Shown piece by piece: positions 44,962 through 54,707 of a stretch of 64,000 nt of DNA. How positions within the stretch are numbered: position 1 is the first letter of the stretch; every line of letters starts with the position of its first letter. The notes beneath the pieces were generated by a model that saw only the letters and a program-made list of their open reading frames with translations, searched no databases and was not told where the DNA came from. This stretch comes from Pycnococcus provasolii (lineage: Eukaryota; Chlorophyta; Pseudoscourfieldiophyceae; Pseudoscourfieldiales), in NCBI GenBank assembly GCA_049487715.1, contig CP150549.1, forward strand, positions 744,001 through 808,000. Reading direction: 5' to 3'. The position numbers and the translations under genes are program-made.

Positions 44962-46821
44962 ATGTCCGCCTCACACTTGGCTGCCGACGGAACCTCCCTT
45001 GCTCACGAAGGCGTCGGAGGTTTGTCTCCTTCGTTCCGCTCCGACTTATGTGCTCTCCTCCGCTTCGCTCGCTCGCTCGCACAAACCATGGACGCGCCTC
45101 CGCCCAAAAACAACCGCAAGGCGTGGGAAACGGGTATGCACGACCTCAAGATTCTCGGTGATGCGTGCGAACCACTCGGAACAGACACGTACCGGAGGAG
45201 ATGCGTGCAGCTCGCCACGGCACTGAAGGAGAATAATGCTGCCAGACAGCAGCAGCACAACAATAACGATCACGCAGAAAAACGCACAATGCGACATCGC
45301 ACTCGCGCGCCTTGGACGAGCGGCTGGGAAGACGAGACTCCGCCGAGGCAGAACGGGTCTGGCTTCGTGCTTGCCTCGCAGTCCGTGACACCACGCCGAG
45401 CGAGCGTTGGTCTGTGGCACGGCTCGCCTTGCCCACTGTCCCTGCGCGCAGCAAGCGAGACGGGAAGCCGGGTAGATGCCGACGCATATCAGGTTCTCGT
45501 TCCTCCCGCACCAGAGCCGGGTCCGAGTCGTCGCGATGCGGCATTTGCCGGCGTGCAGATCGACGTTCCCAGCACCGCCGCCAAGCTCCCGGAGGCTGTA
45601 CCCAATGCTTTGCCGGACGAGCGTGCACGGCGCATCGAGGAAGCGCACGCCGCAGTTGCACTTCACCTCGGAAAAAATGCCGCGGAGCTGCTCGGCCTCG
45701 ACGCGTGCGGGTGGCCACCCGGAGTGTCGAATGCTCCACCGCGCGCGTCGTGGAGCGATGCAGAGGTGAAGGCATTCCTTGACCATGTGAAGGAACCGTA
45801 CGAAGGAGACACGCCGAAAGGGCGCTTCGAGGCGGTGCTCGATGCACTTCGACCACTGGCGCACGAAGACGGTGAGTCGGCACCTGACGCTGTGGAGATG
45901 GATCAGCGGGCACAGCCGTCCAAGTCGCTTGCGGAGTGCGTCTTCTTCTACTACAATGCATGGAAGACGCACGCACATCCTATGTGCCGTGAGCATTTCA
46001 TCATGACAACGAAGAAAGCAAGAGCTCGCAATGTCGCCAAACGGCGCGAGAAGCGCAAACAGGCTGCAAAGGATGTCATTGCATTTGTGCGACGCCACTC
46101 GCAGGGACCCGGCGGACTCAACACGAGGCCAAACTACACCAAATCCGGGTCATTGGTGCTGCTGGCGATGCAAGCTCTCGCGAAAGTTCAGTGGCCTGAT
46201 GCGTCGCAGCGCAACCTTGCCACGCCAGCCTGGGTGACCCTCGACGGATACGCGATCGAAGACCCCACGGCGGCTTCCGCTCCTAATGTTGTGCACGTCA
46301 AGCGTGAGAGCTTGCCACAGCGCAAGAAGAGGCAGCGTTCGCTACACGAGTCGTTCGCTGACGTCGCAGATGGCGCAGCAGATGGCAAGCGCACGCGTAT
46401 CGTCGGGCAAACGTCCGCCGAAGCGGGAGCTGAGCCGCCGCGATCGCCGCCGCCGCCGCCGAAGCCCGCTGGGCCACCACCGGACCCGCGCGACCAAGTG
46501 CCGCCAGCATCCACACCTGACGGCACTCCGTGGTATGTCCCCACTCGCTATTCGGCGAGCACACAAAGGCCGGTTTCCACCGCAAACCTTTTGGGCCGCT
46601 ACATCATGCTGAAGTGGGACCCTGGCGAGGAGGGAGGCTGGGCTGTCGGCCGCGTGATAAAGAATGTGAAAGCTTGGTGCGTCATTGTGGCATACCGCGA
46701 TCTCAGCGACGACACAGAGGAGCACTACAAGCATGGCCTTGACTTGAAGCATTACACGAGTGAGGGTGACGAGAACGGCAAGCTGCCGTCGGGCTCCTGG
46801 TGTGTGCTCGAGGAGGCGTGA
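44962..46821 (+). CDS. SANT-like plus Tudor-like chromatin-type protein
   Basis: This 619-aa protein has two recognisable parts. Near residues 262-340, WSDAEVKAFLDHVKEPYEGD and later ECVFFYYNAWKTH match the ends of a SANT/ELM2-SANT domain (W at start, FYY-WK at end), typical of histone deacetylase and chromatin-remodelling subunits. The C-terminal 75 residues (LGRYIMLKWDPGEEGGWAVGRV onward, with an acidic TEEHYKHGLDLKHY segment) look like a Tudor-type beta barrel that reads or binds proteins. Between them is a basic, nuclear-localisation-like KRREKRKQ stretch and a proline run. Alternative start: ATG 45088 (MDAPPPKN). Nuclear location is inferred; the exact complex is unknown. Confidence 0.65.
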   Translation: MSASHLAADGTSLAHEGVGGLSPSFRSDLCALLRFARSLAQTMDAPPPKNNRKAWETGMHDLKILGDACEPLGTDTYRRRCVQLATALKENNAARQQQHNNNDHAEKRTMRHRTRAPWTSGWEDETPPRQNGSGFVLASQSVTPRRASVGLWHGSPCPLSLRAASETGSRVDADAYQVLVPPAPEPGPSRRDAAFAGVQIDVPSTAAKLPEAVPNALPDERARRIEEAHAAVALHLGKNAAELLGLDACGWPPGVSNAPPRASWSDAEVKAFLDHVKEPYEGDTPKGRFEAVLDALRPLAHEDGESAPDAVEMDQRAQPSKSLAECVFFYYNAWKTHAHPMCREHFIMTTKKARARNVAKRREKRKQAAKDVIAFVRRHSQGPGGLNTRPNYTKSGSLVLLAMQALAKVQWPDASQRNLATPAWVTLDGYAIEDPTAASAPNVVHVKRESLPQRKKRQRSLHESFADVADGAADGKRTRIVGQTSAEAGAEPPRSPPPPPKPAGPPPDPRDQVPPASTPDGTPWYVPTRYSASTQRPVSTANLLGRYIMLKWDPGEEGGWAVGRVIKNVKAWCVIVAYRDLSDDTEEHYKHGLDLKHYTSEGDENGKLPSGSWCVLEEA

Positions 46822-46915
46822 GACGCCTGACATAGGCCGCGCTACTCATGTTTGTTTCAAAAACTTGTTGTTCTACCATCACATTACATAAAAGACAAAA
46901 AAGAAGCACAACAGT

Positions 46916-47416
46916 TTACACTTCCCGCCTTCTCGCCTGTTTGCCGGCATTCTGCTCGAACATGTCCGTAATTTTTGCCTTTATGTATCTCCTCGCCGGC
47001 GAAAAAGCGTGTTCCTTTTCCCCGTAGTCTGCGACGAGCACAAAGTATACCAAAGTTGCGACGCTCGCAATGGTCGCCGCACCTCTGACTCTGCGATCGT
47101 ACGCGCGCCCACCCGCGTCGAAGAAGGCGGGATTCATCTTCTCCGACCTGCCCACGAGCATCTCCGCCGCGCCGCTGATGTCCGCTTCCGCGCGCGCGAA
47201 CCCGGCTGCCGACGTTTGCGTGGTCGTCGCCCTTTGCGCGTAGGCCGCCGGCGTATTTTTCGCCGTCTCCGCGAGTGACAGGTTCCTCTTTCTCTCGAGC
47301 TCCGCCTCGAGCCCGAAGTCCGTGCCCTGGTCGTGCGGGTGCATGGCAGCGAGCTCCTGCGCGCGTCGCAGGTCGTCGTCGATCGCCCCCCATGAGCACG
47401 CAAAGGACGCGCGCAT
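46916..47416 (-). CDS. Small single-pass membrane protein, unknown
   Basis: This 166-aa protein starts at the first ATG of the frame (47416). The N-terminal 110 residues are helical and charged, with an ELERKRNLSLAETAKN segment. One hydrophobic segment (about 111-130, GAATIASVATLVYFVLVADY) is followed by a basic C-terminal tail (ARRYIKAKI, QARRREV). That layout suits a tail-anchored or single-pass organelle protein. I do not recognise the family. Its stop lies 94 nt from the convergent SANT/Tudor-like gene, and its 5' end faces alpha-galactosidase across a telomere-type array. Confidence 0.6.
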   Translation of the reverse strand: MRASFACSWGAIDDDLRRAQELAAMHPHDQGTDFGLEAELERKRNLSLAETAKNTPAAYAQRATTTQTSAAGFARAEADISGAAEMLVGRSEKMNPAFFDAGGRAYDRRVRGAATIASVATLVYFVLVADYGEKEHAFSPARRYIKAKITDMFEQNAGKQARRREV

Positions 47417-47487
47417 CGCACCAACAAGTACTGAAGTGTGTGGGGATTTGGCCGGCAAAAGGGGGGGCGGGGGAGCCAGACAGGTGT

Positions 47488-47529
47488 TAGGGTATGAGAT
47501 AACCCTAACTTTAACCCTAACCCTAACCC
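47488..47529. repeat. Telomere-type repeats, both orientations
   Basis: One TTAGGG at 47488 faces CCCTAA units at 47503 and 47515-47529, within the 194-nt divergent region between the small membrane protein and alpha-galactosidase genes. The facing layout resembles that at 5545-5607. Confidence 0.85.
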
Positions 47530-47610
47530 GGGTTCGCGTCCGAACGTTACTACTCCCCTCAAACGCCGAAGAACCTCTCCCTCTCCTACCGTAGTTGGTA
47601 GTTGGTCCCT

Positions 47611-48981
47611 ATGCTCGCCCATGTCTTCTCCGCGCACCATGCCGCGTTCCTTGGGCTCGTCGGCTCACTTCTTCTTTCGTATGCCCTCGCGCTCCCCAAT
47701 GGCCTTGGTGTTACGCCGCCCATGGGGTACAACACGTGGAACGACTTCAGATGCAACGACATCTCCGCCTCTAACGTCAAAAAGGTGGCCGACGCCATGG
47801 CGGCAAACGGACTCGCGCGAGCGGGATATCGCTACCTCAACATTGACGACTGCTGGGCGGTTCGACGTGAGCCGGAAACTATGCGTATCGTTGCCGATCC
47901 AGCCGCGTTCCCAGAGGGCATCAAGCCGGTCGCTGACTACGTGCACGGAAAGGGCTTGCTCTTCGGTATTTACACCGACCGGGGTAACGCGACGTGCGCT
48001 GGACGACCGGGTAGCAGAGGCTTCGAGGGCCTTGACGCTGCGACATATGCCAGCTGGGGAGTCGACTACCTTAAGGAAGACAGCTGCTGGGCAGATAGCG
48101 GCCACCAAGACGTCGCTTTTGCCGATTACGCAAGAATGCGCGACGCTCTGAACGCCACCGGGCGTCCCATCTACTTTTCGCTCTGCGGTTGGTACCCGTG
48201 GTACTCTAGCGTGGGAAACACGCTTGGCAACTCTTGGCGCATTTGGGGCGACGTGAACGGCTGGGGTAGCGTCTACACAGCGGCGCAGGTCAACGCCAAG
48301 CTCTTTCCCAACGCTGGGCCGGGCGGGTGGAATGATCCTGATATGCTAGTCGGAAGTTCGGCGCATGCTGCTGTGTACAATTCACCGGAGCAAAGCCGAA
48401 CGCAGTTTTCATTGTGGGTGGCAATGTCTGCGCCGCTTCTTATCGGCTCAAACGTGCTGAACATGTCCACCTGGGACTTAGAGACGTACACGAATGCGGA
48501 GATGATCGCCGTGAACCAAGACGCGCTCGGCAAGCAGGCGGCAATTGTGCACGACACGTGCCCAAAACTGAAGCTCTCAAGCATCAAGCCGAGGCACTCC
48601 GTCGACTTCAACCCGAAGCGACCTAGCGACGAGCTTGACGCGGATGTGCCAGAATGCGAGCAAGTCTGGGCAAAGCCCATGAGTGATGGTTCGGTAGTGC
48701 TCGTTCTCGTCAACTGGAATGGAAGTGCAAGGAATGTCACATGCGCCAGTTCGTGCTTGCGAAGTGCGGGCATCGACGCAAGCCACGTGTTGGCATACGA
48801 CCTGTGGGAGCACCGCAAGCTCGGCGTGTTCTCGTCGGTGGTTGCTCAGCTCGGCGCGAACGGCGCCTCCGCGTCGATACGCGTGAAGGCCGCTTCTTCT
48901 TCTGCTGCTTCTTCTTCTTTGGCTTCTTTGCGGCAGAACCGTCGCGCCGCCGCAGGTATGGATACGGTAAGTTTAAGTTGA
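47611..48981 (+). CDS. Alpha-galactosidase, glycoside hydrolase family 27
   Basis: GH27 enzymes release terminal alpha-linked galactose from oligosaccharides and glycolipids with retention of configuration. The 456-aa protein starts with a signal peptide (about 1-30, GLVGSLLLSYALA core). The mature start LPNGLGVTPPMGYNTWNDF is the family signature. The nucleophile Asp lies in YLKEDSCW and the acid/base Asp in RIWGDVNGWG. GGWNDPDMLVG and SAPLLIGSNVLNM are further conserved blocks. The C-terminal beta domain is followed by a Ser/Ala-rich tail. Secretion or delivery to a lytic vacuole is expected. ATG 47611 is the first in-frame ATG. Confidence 0.95.
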   Translation: MLAHVFSAHHAAFLGLVGSLLLSYALALPNGLGVTPPMGYNTWNDFRCNDISASNVKKVADAMAANGLARAGYRYLNIDDCWAVRREPETMRIVADPAAFPEGIKPVADYVHGKGLLFGIYTDRGNATCAGRPGSRGFEGLDAATYASWGVDYLKEDSCWADSGHQDVAFADYARMRDALNATGRPIYFSLCGWYPWYSSVGNTLGNSWRIWGDVNGWGSVYTAAQVNAKLFPNAGPGGWNDPDMLVGSSAHAAVYNSPEQSRTQFSLWVAMSAPLLIGSNVLNMSTWDLETYTNAEMIAVNQDALGKQAAIVHDTCPKLKLSSIKPRHSVDFNPKRPSDELDADVPECEQVWAKPMSDGSVVLVLVNWNGSARNVTCASSCLRSAGIDASHVLAYDLWEHRKLGVFSSVVAQLGANGASASIRVKAASSSAASSSLASLRQNRRAAAGMDTVSLS

Positions 48982-49440
48982 AAATGTTCAATCCTCAACG
49001 TTCCCACGTTTCCCGTAAGCTACCCGATAAGAAGTAAGGTTAGGAAGGTGAGGTGGTTGCATACATCTGGGCCGTGAGCCATCACTACTTCGTACATATG
49101 ATACCCAGGGAGGGGCTGGCAGCCTGGATTCCCACGTTTCCCCCCTGTCAGCCTGTTGCCTGTCCCCAGTTGCGGCAGAGGTGCTGTTGCGGAGCACAGT
49201 CCAGACTTGACCAGTATTCAACCGGGTAAGTCACCGATCCAGAGCCGACCGACCAGGTTGAGGCGACATGATCACTCGTGATCATGTCTTGGAGCCGCGG
49301 TACTTCTACCGCACGGCGCAACTCCTGGGCGGAAATTGGGGACCCCGGTACTCTGACCCCGGTCGCGGTTTTCTTTTTTTCCCTTTTCCCGACCGTTCCC
49401 GAAACAAGCACACACACCGCCGTGTTTTTACTTCCCATCG
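48982..49440. other. Intergenic region between alpha-galactosidase and LDAH
   Basis: This 459-nt stretch contains a perfect 24-nt palindrome (49265-49288, listed separately) and GC-rich leader sequence with short T and C runs near 49370-49390. No gene is supported. Confidence 0.5.
49265..49288. repeat. Perfect inverted repeat, 11-nt arms
   Basis: The arms GACATGATCAC (49265-49275) and GTGATCATGTC (49278-49288) are exact reverse complements around a 2-nt centre. It lies about 155 nt upstream of the LDAH start and could be a binding site for a dimeric regulator. Confidence 0.85.
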
Positions 49441-50655
49441 ATGCCCACCACCACCGCCTCAGGCACAGCGCCCCGCGGCTCCAAGGGAACCGCGCGCTCG
49501 CGCTCGCGATCACGCTCGCGATCACGCTCGCGTGACGGAAGGCGCAGAAACGGTGCCGCAGCATCCGCAGACTCGGGCGTGGATGTGCAAAGCACGTCCG
49601 TCAGCTTGTGCTGGACGCGAGATCACAAAACCAAGAAGGGGAGTGATCAATCCCACTACATGTGGGGCAAAGCTTCCAAGCCGCCTCTGTTCGGCGCATC
49701 CAGTGCAGGCGGAAAGCCGCTGAAGTGCAGCACGGATGTCCTGGACGTCAAGCTCGTAGACGGGAGGAAGGCGACTGCGCACATCTTTGTGTACCCGGGC
49801 AACCCGGGCCTTCCGGAGTATTACCGCGTGTTCGCGCAGAGCCTGGCGGAGGAGGCGCAAGCGCGCGTGACTGTCGTCGGACACGCGGGGCACACGCGAT
49901 CTGACGACATGCACCCTGTGTACCCACTCTGCGAGCAAGTCTGCCACAAGTTCGCCGCACTCGACGAACTCGCCGTGGACGCGGACGTCCCCATCGCCGT
50001 TGTGGGGCACAGTATCGGCGCCCATATGGCGCTTGCTTGCCTGTCGCCGTCAGCGTCGCACAACAATGGCTGGCGTCGTCGGCTAAGATCTGTCGTATGC
50101 GCGACGCCGTTCTTGCAGACAAACAAGCGGTCCACGTTGCAACGTACGCTCGACGCGCTCGTTCGTTTCTGGCCGCTCCACTTGCTCGCTGCTCTTCTCG
50201 GCGACCTGCTGCGCATTCTGCCGTTGGCGATCCGTTCTTGGGTGCTCCGCAACGCCGGCACGACGACAGGGATGGCCCCGCACGCGGCGTACATTACCAG
50301 CACGGACATACTGCGTTCGTCGATGGTGTTGAATTACGTGGGCATGGGACACTCCGAATTTGATGACCTCGCCGCGGTGGACGCGGCGGCAAGGTGGGCG
50401 CCAGTCGTTGAAAAGCAGGCTGATGTGGATGTCTCATTCATGTTCGCGACGAGTGATCATTGGGGACCGACGTGGCAGCGAGATGAGCTACGCGACGCTA
50501 TGCCGAGAACGCGCTTCGCAACGTTCGACATCGACAAGAAACACGGCATTAAGCACGACTTCCCTACGTCAGAGTTCGGATCCCGATTCTTCGCCAAGAA
50601 GGTAGCTGAGGAAGTGGGACGTGCACTCGCAGCCACCGCGCATCCAATCAAGTAA
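49441..50655 (+). CDS. LDAH: Lipid droplet-associated hydrolase (LDAH family)
   Basis: LDAH proteins are alpha/beta hydrolases on lipid droplets, implicated in sterol-ester or neutral-lipid turnover. The 404-aa protein has YPGNPGLPEYYRVFAQSL near residue 118, a TVVGHAGH segment, the nucleophile elbow GHSIGAHMA (Ser 191), and a late DHWGP and HGIKHDF that supply the Asp and His of the triad. A hydrophobic LHLLAALLGDLLRILPL helix could insert into the droplet monolayer. The N-terminus has an Arg-Ser run encoded by a CGCTCG/CGATCA microsatellite (about 49496-49533). ATG 49441 is the first of the frame. Its stop is only 20 nt from the convergent gene. Confidence 0.88.
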   Translation: MPTTTASGTAPRGSKGTARSRSRSRSRSRSRDGRRRNGAAASADSGVDVQSTSVSLCWTRDHKTKKGSDQSHYMWGKASKPPLFGASSAGGKPLKCSTDVLDVKLVDGRKATAHIFVYPGNPGLPEYYRVFAQSLAEEAQARVTVVGHAGHTRSDDMHPVYPLCEQVCHKFAALDELAVDADVPIAVVGHSIGAHMALACLSPSASHNNGWRRRLRSVVCATPFLQTNKRSTLQRTLDALVRFWPLHLLAALLGDLLRILPLAIRSWVLRNAGTTTGMAPHAAYITSTDILRSSMVLNYVGMGHSEFDDLAAVDAAARWAPVVEKQADVDVSFMFATSDHWGPTWQRDELRDAMPRTRFATFDIDKKHGIKHDFPTSEFGSRFFAKKVAEEVGRALAATAHPIK

Positions 50656-50675
50656 AAGTTCCATTTATCACAAAC

Positions 50676-51635
50676 TCATACCACGCCTTCCTCCATCACG
50701 TGATGCAAGCCGAAACGACCGAACCAGTGGCTTTCCTCGTGATCCGAGTCGCTCTGGTCGTCGTGATGGCGCTCTTCGTGTGCTGTCACCGACGTGGCTT
50801 CGTTTGCCACGAGCGCAGCCGCGAGCGGACGCGCACGTGAGAAGTAGAACGCGTTCGCGGGGCACATCAAACAACAACACATCAGCGGCTCAACTTCGCT
50901 GCCCAACGCCACCTGCGGCAGATCTACATGCTCGAGAAGAGATACTGCCGTCTCGCGTACAAAGTTGCCGGCATGGCCGAACGACGCGGCTCGTGCGAAC
51001 TTTGGTACAATTGCTTCACTACCACAGCAATATGCGCCAGGTTTGATGACGTACGCCCGTCCGCGGTACTCCACGACAGTCGACGTGTTTGGAATGTTCA
51101 CGACGATAGGCGCCTTGGAGTATATCATTTGCAACTCCTTCTCCGTGCCTCCACCACAAAGGTCTTCGCCGTAGGTGCAATATCCATGCAGCCGAGAGCC
51201 CCCGCGCGCGACGTGAGCGCCAAAGTGCTGAAAAGTCCCGTGGTGCTCGTCGTCGTGTTGTTGTTGTTCACTATGTGGATCATCGTGCGGATCATCATGC
51301 TCAGGTGCGAGCGTGAGTCCATCAGCGCTGCTGCTGCTCATCAACGCCGCGATTTCACTCTCCACCGCCGTGATCATCTGAGATACGCTCGAGTAGAATC
51401 CTAAGACCAGCATTTTCAAATCGTATGGCATCACGCCTCCGGGTGGACCAAGGGATGACGAGCCCGCGTGTCCATACCACGGAGACATCTCTGATGATGA
51501 CGATGAGGAGTGTGTCGTCGAAGTCGAAGTCGAAGTCGGTACAGCAGCACCATCAGAAACTTGTGTAATCAGTAGCGCGTGTACCACCACCGCAATCAGT
51601 AGATGCGACTTCCGTCGCGAGATCACCGACGACAT
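50676..51635 (-). CDS. Histidine/cysteine-rich secreted protein, unknown
   Basis: This 319-aa protein starts at ATG 51635 with a clear signal peptide (MSSVISRRKSHLLIAVVVHA...). After a Ser/Thr-rich stretch there are two acidic histidine-rich clusters (EHDDPHDDPHSEQQQHDDEHH near 120 and HEERHHDDQSDSDHEESH near 285). Between them are cysteines grouped as YCTYGEDLCGG, YCCG and MCCCLMCP. The clusters suggest metal binding outside the cell or in the secretory pathway; this is inference. I do not recognise the family. Its 3' end is 20 nt from the stop of LDAH, so the two transcripts probably overlap. Confidence 0.6.
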   Translation of the reverse strand: MSSVISRRKSHLLIAVVVHALLITQVSDGAAVPTSTSTSTTHSSSSSSEMSPWYGHAGSSSLGPPGGVMPYDLKMLVLGFYSSVSQMITAVESEIAALMSSSSADGLTLAPEHDDPHDDPHSEQQQHDDEHHGTFQHFGAHVARGGSRLHGYCTYGEDLCGGGTEKELQMIYSKAPIVVNIPNTSTVVEYRGRAYVIKPGAYCCGSEAIVPKFARAASFGHAGNFVRETAVSLLEHVDLPQVALGSEVEPLMCCCLMCPANAFYFSRARPLAAALVANEATSVTAHEERHHDDQSDSDHEESHWFGRFGLHHVMEEGVV

Positions 51636-51780
51636 CGCGAAAATGGCTCGCGCGATGAACCCAGTCCCGTTAATTACACATACGGGGTCCCCGTAATCAA
51701 CCAAATCCCCGAGATGAAAAATGAGAAAAATGATAGAGATGTTTATTTACACGCGCGGCAACATCTTTATCGTTATCGTA

Positions 51781-54707
51781 CTATGCCCCATCCTCACGTG
51801 TCTGCGACGATGACAAGGCAACACCCTTAGCTAGACGATCACAGACCGTGTTAATGTGCTTCTTTAGTTTCGCGGTGTCCGCGAGCGGAGCAAGTGGCTG
51901 TGGGATGGAGCTGGAATCGCGCCCAGCATTTTTCGAAAGCGCCGTGCGGAGCAGATTCGTGACGCTCGCGTCGGTGATCTCTTCCCATCCAATGTCGCTC
52001 GAGAAGAGGCCGCCTCCGTCTTTTGCAACGAGCTCGCCGTCATCATCGTACGACTCCGTTTTGAAGGAGGAAACGTTCGGCGTGATGTGGCTGGCGAGCA
52101 GTTCATAGGCGGAGTCGTCCAGATCAAATTGCAGGCGGATAAGCTCGAGGGTAAGACGAACACCGTGGCAAAGTGCCTCGGCCGAATACCGCTCCTTCTG
52201 CTGCTGTGCCACAAGTTCGTCACTGACGCCCATGATTTGGTTCAAGCTGCCCTCTAATAACGTGTCGAGATGGCTAAGTGAGCTCGGATTGCGGTCCTTG
52301 AAGCGAACGAGCAGGCGCTTCTGAATGGAACGGAACTGGTGCGCTCTCTCCTCCAAAGTCTTTTCCAACGTGAGAGAGTCCTTTCGCGCGTAGAAGTGGT
52401 TGTCAATCAGGCCATAGAGATCCTCCAGCGGGAGGGGCTCCTGATACACCATCTTGAAGGGCGGATTTGAGTTTGCTCCCTCAACCCCAAGAAAGTAGTT
52501 TGTCAGGCGGCGCCGTAACTCCTCAAGCACGAGCCACATGCTGCCGAAATCGTTCGCCTGCAGGCGAAGTCGTCCGGCATTACGCGACACGAGTATGGTC
52601 ACTTCCATTCCGTTGTGATATCGCAGACCAAGGGCTCCGGCGCTGCTCTGGTGAGACGCAAGCTCGTGGCCGTGCTGCGAGAAGGCAAGCACATCCTCGA
52701 ACAAGCTTGCAAGGCTGGGCAGCTCCTGCCGTGTGGTATCCACCGTGAGCTTGTACGTCGCATCCTTCGACGGATCGGATGCCTGCATACTCAGACACAG
52801 GGGGACGTGGAAATAGCACTTAGACGTGCGCGGCTCGTTGAATTTGGTGCGGAATGACGCGAGCACACTAACCGTCGATCCAGTCGGGACCATTCGCCCG
52901 TCTGTGCACCGGATCCTGATCGGAACCACCACGGGCGTCGAAGCGCCGTCCGCGCCATGCACACTTGAAATTCGCACCGTGGGCTCGTCAACGGAAAAAG
53001 GCGCGGGCGTTTGGATCGAAATGACCACATCCTCCGCGCTTCCGCCCGCGCCAGCACCCTGATATGAGACGAACAGCTTCGCCGTTACGACTCGCAGCGA
53101 AACGTCGCCAGGCTCGTAGTACGATGACGTACCCGCGGAGTCCAGTCGGTCAGGAATCTGAACGCGCATATTCAAACGCTCGTTCGGTTCCTTCCGTGTA
53201 CTTCCCGTCGCATCTCGGATCGACGCGAGAAGCATCCGGTGCTCCTCGTCCATGTCTTCGTAGTTGAGCTCCTTGCCCTCTGCCATCAGCCCGGCATTTG
53301 TTAGCGGTGGGTCGGTGCCCATGTAGGTGAGACTCAAATTTCCCTCGAAGTCGATGCTTGCCACCAGCCCATTGACGCTGGAGAAGTTGCCCACGCCAAG
53401 GCTGACAGGGACGTAATCCCAGCGCGCTCCCCAGCGCAGCTTGGCACCCTCGTACACCATGAGAGAGCCGGTGCTCGTACCCACGAGAAACATCTGATCG
53501 TGGCGGTGCTCCGCGGGCTGGTTACGGATCTGCCGTGCTGCGTAACCGCTCGGCAGTTTGCTGTAAACGTGCAGGCAGTTGGGGATGAAGTCGAGTTTTC
53601 GCTGCGCCTTGACTTCCCCCGTCGTCGAAAGGATGAAGAGCGTGTGCTCGCCAAGCACGACGATCTCGCTGGAAATCTGGCCTCTCACATTCGCCTTGAC
53701 GGCCATCTGCACGTCCAGCACCGTCTCGCCGATCGTCACGGACCAGTCAGCGGTGACGCGCTTCTCGGACGTAACGGTGTTCTCGCTGGATATCGAAGAG
53801 TCTCCCGAGGTGATCTGCGGCGGCGGCGGCGCAGGCGTTGCACCCGCCTTGCTCTTCTCGCCTGATGCGGCTGCAAGCACCGTATATCGGAAAAGTTCCA
53901 CCTCGAAGGCGGAGTTGCAGGTGATGATGCCGTCGGTGACTGGGTCGTACGCCAGCGGGCCAGGCAGCAAGAAGTTGGGTAGGTAGCGCGTAAAGCTCAG
54001 CGTTTCGTTCTCATAAAAGCTGATCTGGCCGTCCATGCTCTGCACGGCAATGCTCTCAAATCTCGTTGCGCCGCCGAACGCGCCGTGCGTCATGTTGGCT
54101 GCCGTGCGATCGAGGCTGTGCTCGTGAGCCATGGACAGCTGCAGGTAGCTCACATTCCCGCTTTGTGCCAGAACGGCGTTTACGGTGTAGACGGCTAGTC
54201 TGCGCGGAAACAGAACCGCGAGCGCAGGTCGGTCGTTCTGCTGCACGAAGTTGCCCACGACTATTTGCAAAATTGGCTCGCCGAGGTTCGTCTCGAGCAG
54301 CTCATCCTCCACCTTGTACCCGTTTGCCGTTGGCTTGTGTATTCGTAGAACGCCCGATAGGCTTCCCGTTATTATTTTCACTGTTTATGTGTGTGTGCGT
54401 ATTAAGGTCGGGTCGTGTGTGCGATGTCAGATCGAAGCGTACGTGATGTTGAGCGAAGGATCGCCTCTTTTCCCTTGCTCAAGTACTTGCGCTTGCGTGC
54501 GTGCTTGTGTGCGCCCCACAATCAGAATGTCCCCACCACCACCACCCACGAGTGAATGCGCAAGTTACCAAAAGCATCGGCCGCACCGCACGTACCACTT
54601 TCGTCAGCCTCGAGGTCTATGTTAGCGACGCATAGGCAGCTGGACTCGAACTCCTCCTCGGTGCCGCACTTGTGCGACCACCACTCGCGCGCCTTGAAGA
54701 GACTCAT
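51781..54707 (-). CDS. BBS9: BBSome subunit BBS9 (PTHB1), two exons
   Basis: BBS9 is a core BBSome subunit with an N-terminal seven-bladed propeller, a GAE domain, a platform and a helical end. Exon 1 (54707-54596) encodes MSLFKAREWWSHKCGTEEEF and CVANIDLE, which match the extreme N-terminus of animal PTHB1. A 215-nt intron follows (54595-54381, GT-AG, donor GTACGTG, acceptor AAACAG). Exon 2 (54380-51781) begins KIITGSLSGVLRIHKP and continues with NMTHGAFGG and LPNFLLPGPLAYDP as in BBS9. The splice restores the frame and the alignment. Total 903 aa against about 887 in human. This is the best-supported intron in the window. Confidence 0.94.
54381..54595 (-). other. BBS9 intron 1
   Basis: A 215-nt GT-AG intron on the minus strand, inferred because the conserved first 37 residues of BBS9 lie in a separate upstream frame. 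It contains CA/GT-rich simple sequence near 54385-54410. Confidence 0.85.

Noticed and set aside
45046-46098. 350-residue minus-strand frame opposite the SANT/Tudor-like gene
   Set aside because: It is a GC-rich shadow frame with no domain pattern, while the plus frame has recognisable SANT and Tudor-like blocks.
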